Shown in pieces: positions 29,808 to 38,800 of a stretch of DNA of 64,000 bases. Position numbers and translations under genes: made by a program. The first letter of the stretch is position 1, and each line of letters opens with the position of its first letter. This DNA comes from Stenotrophomonas sp. SAU14A_NAIMI4_8. GTDB taxonomy: Bacteria; Pseudomonadota; Gammaproteobacteria; Xanthomonadales; Xanthomonadaceae. The stretch is taken from assembly GCF_003086695.1 (NCBI RefSeq), contig NZ_CP025999.1, positions 484,820 through 548,819 of the forward strand, written 5' to 3'. The notes beneath the pieces were generated by a model that was given only the letters and a program-made list of their open reading frames with translations, was not told the DNA's origin and did no database searches.

Positions 29808-30452
29808 ATGGAGCCGTCGAAGTCAAACCTGCCCAAGTGTGGGGAGTTCTTCCTGCTGATGCCTGACACAACTCGTGGCGGGAGGGGGCATGGCGTGGTG
29901 TTCGAGAATGTCAATAACCTCAGGGTTCCTCCACGGCTTGTCCTCCGTCCTGAGGGAGGGGGATTTCCTCCGTTGATCGAAAAACCGCTACTCGTCTACT
30001 CGCCCAAGAAGGGTGAACCTCCGGAGGACCTCGAGGGGGGGATGAGTGGCTACTGGCTGGTCTCGGCCCGCCTGCGTGACGTGTTCGTCTCATTCGACCC
30101 GGACGCATTTGAATTTGTGGCGTGCGACTACAGGCTTGCTGATGGCTCCAAGGGGCCAAGCTACTTCCTATGTGATGTTACTCGCGTCCTGGACGCGGTC
30201 GACGAAGACGCTTCAACGTTTCGTATTGTTCGAGACGAAGGCTATCCAGGAGGCAAGTTCTACGACCTTCGAGGAGGAAGCTCCTTGGCGTTCCGCAAGG
30301 ATCTGATTGGAGCCTCGCATGTTTTCCGGACGCCTTACTCTGGAAATCTGGTGTTCTGCGACAGCGCACTGCGGATTGCGGTTCTGGCCGCTGGAATCGG
30401 TGGCGGGGAAGTATCCCGAGGGCTGTGGTTTACGGACGCAACAGATATCTGA
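29808..30452 (+). CDS. MXAN_0049/DUF1629-type immunity protein, copy 1
   Basis: 214 residues from MEPSKSNLPKCGEFF (an ATG at 29799 is possible). The family plan is clear: a GEFFLLMPD start, RGGRGHGVVFEN, PPRLVLRPEGGGFP, the central LEGGMSGYWLVSARLRDVF, SYFLCDVTRVLDAVDED, GGSSLAFRKDLIGASHVFRT and a C-terminal GLWFTDATDI. DUF1629 proteins are cytosolic immunity proteins, named after MXAN_0049, that pair with nuclease toxins. No signal peptide. First of the tandem array upstream of effector B. Confidence 0.82.
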   Translation: MEPSKSNLPKCGEFFLLMPDTTRGGRGHGVVFENVNNLRVPPRLVLRPEGGGFPPLIEKPLLVYSPKKGEPPEDLEGGMSGYWLVSARLRDVFVSFDPDAFEFVACDYRLADGSKGPSYFLCDVTRVLDAVDEDASTFRIVRDEGYPGGKFYDLRGGSSLAFRKDLIGASHVFRTPYSGNLVFCDSALRIAVLAAGIGGGEVSRGLWFTDATDI

Positions 30453-30469
30453 AGCTGCAAGAAGAACTC

Positions 30470-30715
30470 TGGCCTCCGCCGGGGGCGATGGTCCCCAGCC
30501 ACATGGCCCGAGTACCTCCCTGTGCTGGGCACGGCTGTGTTCGAGTTCTTAGGCCGGTGCCTTGGAGACATGGCCCGGTGATGGATTCCCCGCCGTGAGG
30601 ACGAGCGCAGGGTGTGACGCAAGTCCGTTCCTCATGGAGTTTCATTGCATTCCGATTGCCCGAAGGCCCGGCCCCGAGTAAAAAGAGGCCGTTGCTGGCC
30701 ATCTTGCTTGGTGCT
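30470..30715. repeat. Intergenic repeat, copy C
   Basis: About 245 bp similar to 34751-34985 (copy B): shared blocks include GAGTACCTCCCTG, CCGGTGCCTTGGAGAC, and TTTCATTGCATTCCGATTGC followed by CCCGAAGGCCC and GAGTAAAAA. It ends 17 bp before the effector-stub ORF at 30733 and may carry its promoter. Confidence 0.75.
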
Positions 30716-30732
30716 CATTGGAAGGGAAAAGC

Positions 30733-30981
30733 ATGTCCAATAGTGATGAACAGGTAGGCCTGTTCGATCTGCACCTGGCCATTGGGCCGACGATCGTTGC
30801 CGGCAGCCCACTGCTTCGGCGTCTGGACGTGGCCGGAGCCTTCGATATGAATGCCTCGCAGAACCGGCTCTACCTGCCTGCCGAGGCGGCCGCGGTTGCA
30901 CGGGCAGTGGGCGCTGTGCGGGACTTGCAGGACATTGTGAAAGTCGCGCTGATCAATGGGGATCTGGTGCTGGCCGTATAG
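30733..30981 (+). pseudogene. Effector N-terminus remnant, nuclease motif lost
   Basis: An 82-residue ORF with a GGAAGGGA ribosome binding site. Its C-terminal third, RDLQDIVKVALINGDLV, aligns with residues about 108-122 of effector B (LRDTLKVALINGDLF), and SQNRLYLP aligns with SANRLYLA at residues 39-46. The catalytic-looking SHH of effector B is replaced by DLHLA, and the segment with the third His is deleted. It ends before the helical and transport regions. It is a decayed stub, although the frame is intact. Confidence 0.7.
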
Positions 30982-31022
30982 AAGCGAGTTGCAGCGCTAC
31001 AGGGATGCCAAGGAGGCACGCG

Positions 31023-31664
31023 ATGGAGCCCACAGACGATGGCCTGGCCGAGATGGGAGAGTACTTCCTCTTCGCGCCTGATCTGGAGACGAATCATCCT
31101 TTTCGAGGTGCCGTCTTCGACAATGTGCAGGCGCTGCTTACGCCGCCCCGACTCATCCTGCGTCCGGAGGGGGGTGGCTTTCCCGAGTTGCGCGAGACGC
31201 CGCGCATCATCTTTGATGCATCTCTAGGGCCCACGCCGCGCGATCTGGAGGGTGGCTTCGATGGCTATTGGCTTGTCTCCGAGCGTCTACGCAATGCCAT
31301 GTGCGCGGTCGACCCGGAAGCGTTTGCATTTGTGGAGTGTGAGATCCGCATGCCGGACGGCGCGCGGGGACCGCGTTACTTCCTATGCGATGTCGTGCGT
31401 GAGTTGGACGCACTCGATGAGGACAGATCCCGGCTGGACATAGAGGTGGACGACGACTTCGTGAATGGAAAGTTCTACTCGATCACCGGTGGGGCGAGCC
31501 TGGCGTTCAACAGGAGCGCTCTGAGCGGCGCACACGTGTTCCTTACTCCGTTCAGTACGTTTGTCATCGCCGACCGCTGCTTCGTCGACGTCATCCGGGC
31601 GGCGGGGATTCCCACGGCCACAAGGCTGAGTGGGATCTCCTTCATCGATGCAGCACGCATCTGA
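31023..31664 (+). CDS. MXAN_0049/DUF1629-type immunity protein, copy 2
   Basis: 213 residues from MEPTDDGLAEMGEYFLF, with AAGGAGG six bases upstream deciding the start. It shares PPRLILRPEGGGFPELRETP, LEGGFDGYWLVSERLRNAM, YFLCDVVRELDALDED and GGASLAFNRSALSGAHVF with copy 1. It follows the effector stub by 41 bp, so the unit stub-immunity or immunity-stub has been shuffled here. Cytosolic. Confidence 0.82.
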   Translation: MEPTDDGLAEMGEYFLFAPDLETNHPFRGAVFDNVQALLTPPRLILRPEGGGFPELRETPRIIFDASLGPTPRDLEGGFDGYWLVSERLRNAMCAVDPEAFAFVECEIRMPDGARGPRYFLCDVVRELDALDEDRSRLDIEVDDDFVNGKFYSITGGASLAFNRSALSGAHVFLTPFSTFVIADRCFVDVIRAAGIPTATRLSGISFIDAARI

Positions 31665-31680
31665 TCATCGTGGAAAGGGA

Positions 31681-31902
31681 ATGAATGATGATCTGCATGG
31701 AATGGAGCCTTCGCGCATGAGTCATCCTGAGTGGTGCGAGTTCGTCCTACTGATGCCGGATGCCAGCCGACGGGGAAGGCGACAGGGTGTGGTGTTTGAG
31801 AACCTCCCAGGCCTGCGCACGCTTCTGCTTAGGCGCTCGCCTGGAAATCTGGCAGCCTTGTCCTCTGCAGTCGATGACTGCGAGCTCTCGATCATTCGCT
31901 AG
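31681..31902 (+). pseudogene. Truncated DUF1629 immunity copy
   Basis: A 73-codon frame with the N-terminal family block MSHPEWCEFVLLMPDASRR, RRQGVVFENLPGLRTL and then LLRRSPGNL, after which homology is lost and the frame ends in DCELSIIR. Only the first quarter of a normal 210-residue copy remains. It starts 17 bp after the stop of copy 2 and ends 12 bp before copy 3. Confidence 0.75.
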
Positions 31903-31913
31903 GACAGCCCCTC

Positions 31914-32546
31914 ATGACATCGAATATTCCGAAGAAGGGTGAGTACTTCGAGTTGCGGCCAGATGCAAGGCGTCGCGGCAAGGGGCATGGCGTAATCTTT
32001 GTGAATGAACCGGAACTCAAGACGCCTCCACACTTTCTACTGCGTCCGGATAGCGGTGGCTTCCCAGCTCTCCGCGAAGTTCCCCGTCTTGTGTACTACG
32101 AGACGGAGGGGTGGCCACCTCAGGATCTTGAGGCAGGCATGAGTGGGTATTGGCTTGTCTCAGCACGGCTTCGACATGTCATGGAGACGGTGGATCCCGC
32201 GGCATTTGCGTTCAACGAAACCGATTACCGCTACGCCGACGGAGCAAGCGGAGATTCGTACTTTCTATGTGACGTCGTAAGAACGTTGGACGCGCTGGAC
32301 GAAGAGTCATCTCAGTTGAAGATCATTGTCAGCGATGACTACGAAGAGGGTAAGTACTATGGACTTACCGGCGATGTGCGCTTGGCGTTCAAACGGGAGG
32401 TCATTGGCGATGCACACGTGTTCCGCCTCCCGTACTACGAAGGTGTGTTCTGTGATCGCGTCTTCAAGGAGGCGGTGGAAGCCGCCGGAATAGTCACCAA
32501 GAGCTCTTCAAACGGGGTCTGGTTCCATGACGTGGTGACCGGCTGA
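31914..32546 (+). CDS. MXAN_0049/DUF1629-type immunity protein, copy 3
   Basis: 210 residues from MTSNIPKKGEYFELRPD. Full family plan with GKGHGVIFVNEPELKTPP, LEAGMSGYWLVSARLRHVM, SYFLCDVVRTLDALDEESS and the C-terminal GVWFHDVVTG. Cytosolic. Closest by eye to copy 1 in the first half. It is followed by about 200 bp of DNA with no assignable gene before copy 4. Confidence 0.82.
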   Translation: MTSNIPKKGEYFELRPDARRRGKGHGVIFVNEPELKTPPHFLLRPDSGGFPALREVPRLVYYETEGWPPQDLEAGMSGYWLVSARLRHVMETVDPAAFAFNETDYRYADGASGDSYFLCDVVRTLDALDEESSQLKIIVSDDYEEGKYYGLTGDVRLAFKREVIGDAHVFRLPYYEGVFCDRVFKEAVEAAGIVTKSSSNGVWFHDVVTG

Positions 32547-32748
32547 CATTGGAGGGTTCGTTGAGCAGCGAACGCACGGCTGTTGCCCCAGGGAGCATCG
32601 GAACGAAAGCCAGCCGGCGGAAATGTAGTGGTTGCCCTGTGGTCGCCAAGGTGTTCTACAGAACGGCGCTGCCAGCATGCGACGCCTGCAGGCAAGATTT
32701 GGCTCGCGTTCGTCCCAGCAAAGTAGCTCGAGGATGAAAGAGGTAGAC

Positions 32749-33378
32749 ATGAGTAAGGTTGACCCGCCTAAAGGCATGTTCTATGTGCTCAGCCCCGATA
32801 TCGGCGCGCCTGGTCGGGGGCACGGGGTTGAGTGGGACAATGAGGATGAGATCCCCTGGCCTGCATTCATGGGCGATCCGGCTGGAATCGGTGGACTGAC
32901 TTCGCTGAAGACGGTTCCCAGGCTTCGCTACGATAGCCAGATCGGCGACATGCCTTCGGATCTGCATGGCGGTTTCAAAGGCTACTGGCTGGTATCGCAG
33001 GCGCTCAAGGATGTTTTGGAGCAAGCGGACGCAGATGGTTTTTCTTTCGCGAGGTGCACTTTCAAGCTTGAGGATGGCTCGGAAGGTGAGCCACATTACC
33101 TATGTGAAATCAGGCGGATTCTGGACGCTGTTGATGAAGAGGCATCCAGCGTGAAGGTCCTTGAAGGCTACCCGAATGGTAAGTACTACAGCCTCTCCGG
33201 TGGAGCAAAGTTGTCATTCAAAGTGGCTGAGGTAGGTGCGGCACATGTGTTCATGGACATCCACTCAGGTAGCCGGGTGTACTGCGATAGGGTGTTGCGC
33301 GACTGCTTGGTTGAGCACGGATTTGGGACGGCAGCGAATCCGCGCGGTATCTGGATTGAAGACGCTGCGGACTACTAG
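32749..33378 (+). CDS. MXAN_0049/DUF1629-type immunity protein, copy 4
   Basis: 209 residues from MSKVDPPKGMFYVLSPD; AGAGG seven bases upstream supports this ATG, although the MKEVD start at 32734 resembles the GTG start of copy 6 (VKEVN) and cannot be excluded. It carries GRGHGVEWDNEDE, LHGGFKGYWLVSQALKDVL, HYLCEIRRILDAVDEEASS, GGAKLSFKVAEVGAAHVFMD and GIWIEDAADY. With copies 5 and 6 it forms a subgroup having an insertion (GSGGL/GIGGL...RLRYDSQIGDMP) before the central motif. Confidence 0.82.
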   Translation: MSKVDPPKGMFYVLSPDIGAPGRGHGVEWDNEDEIPWPAFMGDPAGIGGLTSLKTVPRLRYDSQIGDMPSDLHGGFKGYWLVSQALKDVLEQADADGFSFARCTFKLEDGSEGEPHYLCEIRRILDAVDEEASSVKVLEGYPNGKYYSLSGGAKLSFKVAEVGAAHVFMDIHSGSRVYCDRVLRDCLVEHGFGTAANPRGIWIEDAADY

Positions 33379-33413
33379 CGCCAGACGGACTTCCCAGTTG
33401 GAAAGGAGTTCCA

Positions 33414-33482
33414 TGATCGAATCTGTATTTGGCGTCAGTCCATTCAAGCGTGGCGCTTGGCTGATGGACGCCATCGGTCTCT
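33414..33482 (+). pseudogene. C-terminal scrap of another DUF1629 immunity copy
   Basis: The frame reads MIESVFGVSPFKRGAWLMDA, matching the C-terminus of copy 6 (MIESGFGNTPLTRGVWLMDA) in about 14 of 20 positions; it continues out of homology to a stop at 33530. A GGAG precedes the ATG, but this is the internal Met of the family. Only the last ~23 codons of that copy survive. Confidence 0.7.
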
Positions 33483-33636
33483 CATTGGTCGGTTCGCAAG
33501 CGCACGGAAGTCGTTGTGACAAGACTTGAGGGAGCGAGGTCCAATGGGCGAGCTAGGGGCTCGCCGAGCTCTGGCGGCAGCCTATTTCAGAGAGGATACG
33601 CAGTGTAACTGCGGTGACAGACGTGAGAGACAGAGA

Positions 33637-34266
33637 ATGGCCAATCAGCATGCGTCCAAGAAGGGCGAGTTCTATCTGATCGACCCAGACACCCGAGGAG
33701 GCGCGCGCGGTCACGGGATCACGCTGAGCAATGCCGATGATGTTCCACTCGCTGAGGCTCTGAGCTTGCCTGCGGGTAGTGGTGGGCTCAAAGCGCTGGC
33801 GGTCATGCCGCAATTGCGCTTCGACGTCAGCAAGGGCGAACTGCCTCTTGACCTGCAAGGCGGGTTCAAAGGCTATTGGCTGGTATCTGATTCGTTGAAG
33901 CGGGTGCTTGAATCTGTAGATCCGGACGCGGTTTCCTTCGCTCGCTGCGAGTACGTCCAGGATAATCATCTGGAGGGAGATGCGCGCTTTCTCTGCGAGG
34001 TGGTGAGGACCCTCGACGCCATTGACGAAGCTGCGTCAGTGGTCAACGTGCGCACCGGGTACCCTGGCGGCAAGTACTACAGCCTTGCAGGCGGGGCGCG
34101 TCTTGCGTTCCATAAGGATGTTACCCGTGGATCGCATCTCTTCATGGATCTTCATTCTCGACGAATCGTCTGCGACAGAGTCATGAGGGATGCCCTTGTG
34201 GAGAGCGGGTTTGGTGGGTGCGAGCATCCGCGCGGGGTCTGGTTGGAGGATTCAGCTGACTACTGA
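33637..34266 (+). CDS. MXAN_0049/DUF1629-type immunity protein, copy 5
   Basis: 209 residues from MANQHASKKGEFYLIDPD. It belongs to the GSGGL subgroup: ARGHGITLSNADD, LQGGFKGYWLVSDSLKRVL, FLCEVVRTLDAIDEAAS, GGARLAFHKDVTRGSHLFMD and GVWLEDSADY. It lies 47 bp upstream of an effector N-terminal stub that still has the SHH motif, reproducing the immunity-then-effector order of the intact pair. Confidence 0.82.
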   Translation: MANQHASKKGEFYLIDPDTRGGARGHGITLSNADDVPLAEALSLPAGSGGLKALAVMPQLRFDVSKGELPLDLQGGFKGYWLVSDSLKRVLESVDPDAVSFARCEYVQDNHLEGDARFLCEVVRTLDAIDEAASVVNVRTGYPGGKYYSLAGGARLAFHKDVTRGSHLFMDLHSRRIVCDRVMRDALVESGFGGCEHPRGVWLEDSADY

Positions 34267-34313
34267 TCTCTGTCGATAGATTGGTTTCTGCTGCCAAGGA
34301 AGGAGCGATCTCA

Positions 34314-34511
34314 ATGACAATTCTGCAAAGCCACCATGTTTTTGAGCAAGCTGAGTTTGACAGTCATTCTCTCCTGCAACTATTGGCGCAGGAGGGATTC
34401 ATTGAGAAGCACGAATCCGCTAACAGAATCTATCAGCCAAGGAATGGGGACCTAGAGCGTGTTATGGACGTTGAAGAAGGCTGGCGGCGTTTCCCAGCAG
34501 CAGGATACTGA
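34314..34511 (+). pseudogene. Effector N-terminus remnant with SHH motif, cut by IS fragment
   Basis: A 65-residue frame behind AAGGAG. MTILQSHHVFEQAEF...SANRIYQ aligns with effector B residues 5-45 (GVILQSHHVLEKSLF...SANRLYL). Similarity ends near VMDVEE, where IS5-type transposase DNA begins on the other strand, so the effector gene was broken by an insertion. The remaining part of this copy is gone. Confidence 0.78.
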
Positions 34512-34690
34512 AGACGACCAAGTGGAGCCCAGCCAATGTCTCAGGTAGGCGCTCGTAGTCCCGGGCCAGACGCCTGAAGCGGTTGACCCAACCCAAACTG
34601 CTTTCGACCACCGAGCGACATGGTAGAAGCACAAAACCCTTCTTCGCTTCCTGCAGCTTCACCACGTGCAGCTCAATGTTCCGCTGAACA
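34462..34690 (-). mobile_element. C-terminal fragment of an IS5-family transposase
   Basis: On the minus strand the frame reads EAKKGFVLLPCRSVVESSLG, then WVNRFRRLARDYERLPET and AGLHLVVFSILLL before its stop at 34462. The R(W)VVE(R)...RFRRLARDYERLPET block is the diagnostic C-terminal end of IS5-type (DDE) transposases. Only about 65 codons remain; the rest and the left end are lost, and on the far side it joins directly to repeat B. The inverted repeats could not be fixed by eye. Confidence 0.8.
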
Positions 34691-34985
34691 GCGCGAGCGT
34701 AGCTGCCAAGATCAGCTGTCTTCCTTGCATGTTGAACTCCTTGAGGGTCCTGGCCTTTGCCGGGGGCTATGGTCCCCACCCGCAAGGCCAGAGTACCTCC
34801 CTGCGCTGGTCACGGCTGTATTCGAGTTCTCAGCCCGGTGCCTTGGAGACCTGGCCCGGCGATGGGTTCCTCTCCGTGAGGGCGGGCGCTGGGTTTGACG
34901 CAGGTCCGTTCCATATGGGGTTTCATTGCATTCCGATTGCCCGAAGGCCCAGCCCCGAGTAAAAAGGGGGCCGTTGCCGGCCATC
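34675..34985. repeat. Intergenic repeat, copy B
   Basis: A composite: its first part (34675-34850) matches copy A, including the signal-peptide codons of the secreted gene (minus strand MQGRQLI), and its second part (34751-34985) matches copy C. Copy B therefore holds the full ancestral segment, of which A and C are overlapping halves. It precedes the sixth immunity gene and the intact effector. Confidence 0.75.
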
Positions 34986-35145
34986 GTGGATGAAGCCGTC
35001 CAAACATAGCTGCCGTTGGTTGCCGGCGCACGCGATTTGCCTTGGCACGGAATTGTATGCGAGAAGGCGGAGAAATCGGCGGCGGATGAGGCCGGGGCAC
35101 CAAGGCGTGTGTACGGCAGAGAATGCTTCGAATCGGGAGATCAGA

Positions 35146-35778
35146 GTGAAAGAAGTCAACGCGCCGAGGAGTGGCGAGTTCTACCTCGTAACGCCGGATA
35201 CCAGGGGTGGTGGCCGCGGACGAGGATTAGTGTTGGAGAACAAACAGGACATCCCGCTGGCACGCCACCTCAGTCTGCCGCCCGGAAGCGGGGGGCTCTC
35301 GGGCCTGAGGGATGTCCCGTGCCTTCGCTATGACAGTTCGATTGGAGAAATGCCCCGTGATCTTGAGGGAGGATTCAAAGGCTATTGGCTAGTCTCCGAG
35401 GCTTTCAAGAATGTACTTGAAAGAGTTGATCCGGAGGGGTTCGAGTTCAAGAAGTGCGCGTTTGTATCTGCGGATTTCTCTGCGGACAATTCATACTTTC
35501 TATGTGAAGTCGTTCGCACCTTGGATGCAATTGATCAGGCAGCATCCAACGTGGAAGTGCTCGTGGATGGATATCCAAATGGCAAGTTCTATGACATAGC
35601 CGGTGGCGCCAATCTCGCCTTTCGCAAGGACGTCGTAGCTGGATCCCATGTGTTCAGGACTCCGTTCACTGCAGATGTGTACTGCGATCGCGTCATGCGT
35701 GACGCGATGATTGAGTCTGGATTTGGAAACACTCCCCTCACGCGTGGAGTGTGGCTGATGGATGCCGCCAGCCTTTGA
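35146..35778 (+). CDS. MXAN_0049/DUF1629-type immunity protein, copy 6, cognate to effector B
   Basis: 210 residues from a GTG start (VKEVNAPRSGEFYL) that has GGGAG seven bases upstream; the longer frame from 34990 runs into repeat B and is rejected. Family motifs: GRGRGLVLENKQD, LEGGFKGYWLVSEAFKNVL, SYFLCEVVRTLDAIDQAAS, GGANLAFRKDVVAGSHVFRT, GVWLMDAASL. It ends 51 bp before the effector, so it is the likely cognate immunity protein, acting in the cytosol of the producing cell. Confidence 0.83.
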   Translation: MKEVNAPRSGEFYLVTPDTRGGGRGRGLVLENKQDIPLARHLSLPPGSGGLSGLRDVPCLRYDSSIGEMPRDLEGGFKGYWLVSEAFKNVLERVDPEGFEFKKCAFVSADFSADNSYFLCEVVRTLDAIDQAASNVEVLVDGYPNGKFYDIAGGANLAFRKDVVAGSHVFRTPFTADVYCDRVMRDAMIESGFGNTPLTRGVWLMDAASL

Positions 35779-35829
35779 TCGCCCAGCGAGCAATTCTGCA
35801 CGAGAGTCATTGCGAAGGAGATCGCGAGA

Positions 35830-38800
35830 ATGCAGTCCAATGGAGTGATCCTGCAAAGCCACCATGTTCTTGAGAAGAGCCTGTTCGTAAACAACGAACT
35901 GCTCGATAAGCTGGTTGAGCGGGGTTTGATGGATCCAGACTCGTCGGCCAACCGCCTGTACCTTGCGGTAAACGGTGGGCTCGCTGAAGATCTTGAAGCA
36001 TCGCCGCACCGGGGCCGTACGCGCAGCTCGTATACGTCAGGTGTGACCAATGCCATCAACGCGATCGGTAGATCTGGAGACGGTATCGCCGCCCTGAACG
36101 ACGATCTAGCTGCACTGAAGCGCGTCGCCTCTCGGGTCGAAGAGCTGCGTGACACGTTGAAGGTGGCGTTGATCAATGGTGACCTATTCGCTACCACGCC
36201 GAACTTCATGACATCGCGTGAAACCGACGAGGTCAACCTTCGCACGATTGGTGCCAGAGCGCAGTATAGGATTGATCACGCTGATCAGTTGAATGAGCTC
36301 AATCGCATGCGTCCCGTTGAGTCAGAGTGGGCGGCAATGGTCCGGTCGGACTCGCGGGTTGGGCGCTTGCTCGATGAGGTTCTCGCCAAACCTCAGAATC
36401 TTGTGGCAGGTCCTGGCGAGCGTGATGCGTTGGCGCGTGAAGTCGCTGGGCGAATGGAAATGCGGCTTGCGGTATCGGATGCGGAGCAGTCTGGCCGTTT
36501 GGCGCTTTCCGAAGCGACGCGTGCTCGCGTTCAGCAGACCTTGGTGGACGACCTTCCCGGCATCGGTAGAGCCCGGGCAGACCTCTATGATCTTACCCAT
36601 ACAGCGACCCATGCATACAAACCCGTCTCGCAACGCGGCTTCGTTACCCTCGACCTCCTCATAGGCGAAGCCTCCGCCAGCCAGCTCGTCCGCTCCGGCG
36701 GTCTCCTCGCCTCCGGCGTGGACGCCATCCTGACCACCCAACGCATTTCCGAGCACCTGCAGCAAGGCAATGGCACCGCCGCCCAGTCCGAGTTCAACCA
36801 CACACTCGCACGCAGTGGCGGGGGCTGGTTGGGCGGCATGGCCACGGCATCGCTCATCGGAACCTCCAGCTTCGTGCCGGCGGCAGTGGTGGCGGCCGAC
36901 GCGCTGTTCATGAGCAAGGCCTTCGACAAGGGCGCCGATCTGCTCGACAACCGTGCGGTGTATCAGCAGGAAGACGCGGCGGGTGTGCTTTGGAAGTTCG
37001 ACAGGCTGAACTGGCAGCGCCAGGCGAAGCTGGAGGATGCCGCCGAACGTTCGCCCAACGCTGTCGAGTTCAGCGTGGGTGCCAGCTATGAAAAGGCGCG
37101 TGAGCTGGGGGCCAAGGCCAGCGCGAGCGCTGTCGAGTTGGCACTGGGCAAGGCGCCCGAGCCGCAGAACCCGTTCAACCTTCCCGCTGGCCCGCAGGAT
37201 GTGAACGGTCTGGATAACCAGAACTGGCAGCGCGATCCGCAGACCGAGCAATGGATCCGACAGGTCAAGACAGACGTGGTGGGGGCCAACGATCGCGGCG
37301 TGTACGAAACCCAGTTAGCCACCCCGGAACGTGCGGCCGAGTTGAACCGGCAGGCCGTGCAGCGCATTGAAGACAACATCGCGCATGGCAAGGCGGCAAT
37401 CGCAGCCAGCTACCTGGAAGCGCGCGCGGCAAGCCGCGCCAGTGATTTCGTGCCCTTGGTGCCGGACGCCGTGGACGCGGCGCGCGCCAAGCCCGATGCC
37501 ATTCTTGGGTCGGACAACACCCTGTATCACCGCGATGCGGCTGGGCAATGGTCGCACCAGGGCGTAGTGGCCCAGGGCAACATGGCGTTGGAGCTGGAGC
37601 TGACCCGCACCATCCAGCAGCCATCGCTGGATGCGCTCGAGCGCAGCCTTGCCGAACTGGAGGCCAGGCCGGCGCCCACGAACGCGGAGATGAACCGCAA
37701 CGAGGTCCGGCATAGATACGCCTCGGCCGGCATCACGCCTTCGCCGCAGTGGCTGGACGCCATCGAGCTGGCAATGGAGCGTACACGCAGCCAGCACGGC
37801 ATCAATGGGCCCACGCTGCAGCAATTGGCGCCCGCGGTGGACGGCGTCGCGGGTGAATCGCGCGCCATTATCCATTACCAGGTGGGCGAAGACGGCGTGG
37901 CCCGGCCGGTTGCCACGACAACCACCGAAGAGCTGCAGGCGGCGTGGCGCGAAGTGCGCGAGCGCGCTGGCGAGCAGGCGCCGATACCCGAGCCGCCCGA
38001 GCTGCGTATTGCCGCACTGTCGCCGCGCGAGCAGGAGGCGTACCAGCAGGCGCTGCAGGAGGCGAATCGGCAGGGCGCTGCCACGGTGGATGCAGGGCAG
38101 GTGGCGTCGGCTGCTGCACAGCATGCGCGGCCGGACGATCCCGCACCTGCCGACGCACCCGACGCCGTCGCCGAAGCACAGCGCGCAGCGGAACGGCATC
38201 GCCCGCCCACGCCCGTTGAGCCGACGGCTGCAGCTGCGCCACCGGTGCTGCCGGCTGGCCCAACACGGGAGCGCGATCCCAATGCACTGCTGACAACGGA
38301 TGACCCACGCACCTCCCAGCCATCCCGGCAGGTTGAGGAAGCTGCAAAGCCCGAGCGGCGCACCGAAGCGGCGCAGCACCCGCCGCCGCAGGTAGAGGCC
38401 GAACGTCCCGCTACCACGCATTCCACGCCAGTGGCTGCCGAGCCGTCGCTGCAGCCGAGCCACGACACTACGCCTGAGTCACTGCCAACGCAGGCCGAGG
38501 CAGCGCCTGTCACTGCGCAGCTTGTGCGGGACGAGCCCACTGAACGCGAGCCCATGGCCCACGCGAGCACGGTGGTCGCAGACCCGCCGCCCCCGCCCCC
38601 TGCGCCGGACGTGCAGATGGAACCTGCAGCGCCGCTGCAGAACGAACCGGAGGCGACACAGGTTGTGCCAGAGGGAACTGCAGAACAGCCCGCCGTCGAT
38701 CGCGCCGTGGCGCCTGAGGGTGAGCAGGCCGAGGTCAAACCTGCGCCAGCGCCCGAGGTGGTGCTTGAGGAGGCTGTGCCCGAACCTGCGGCACCCGCAT

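Noticed and set aside
32549..32737. 62-codon frame with four cysteines between immunity copies 3 and 4
   Set aside because: No ribosome binding site, no match to the immunity or effector families, and the composition is not convincing.
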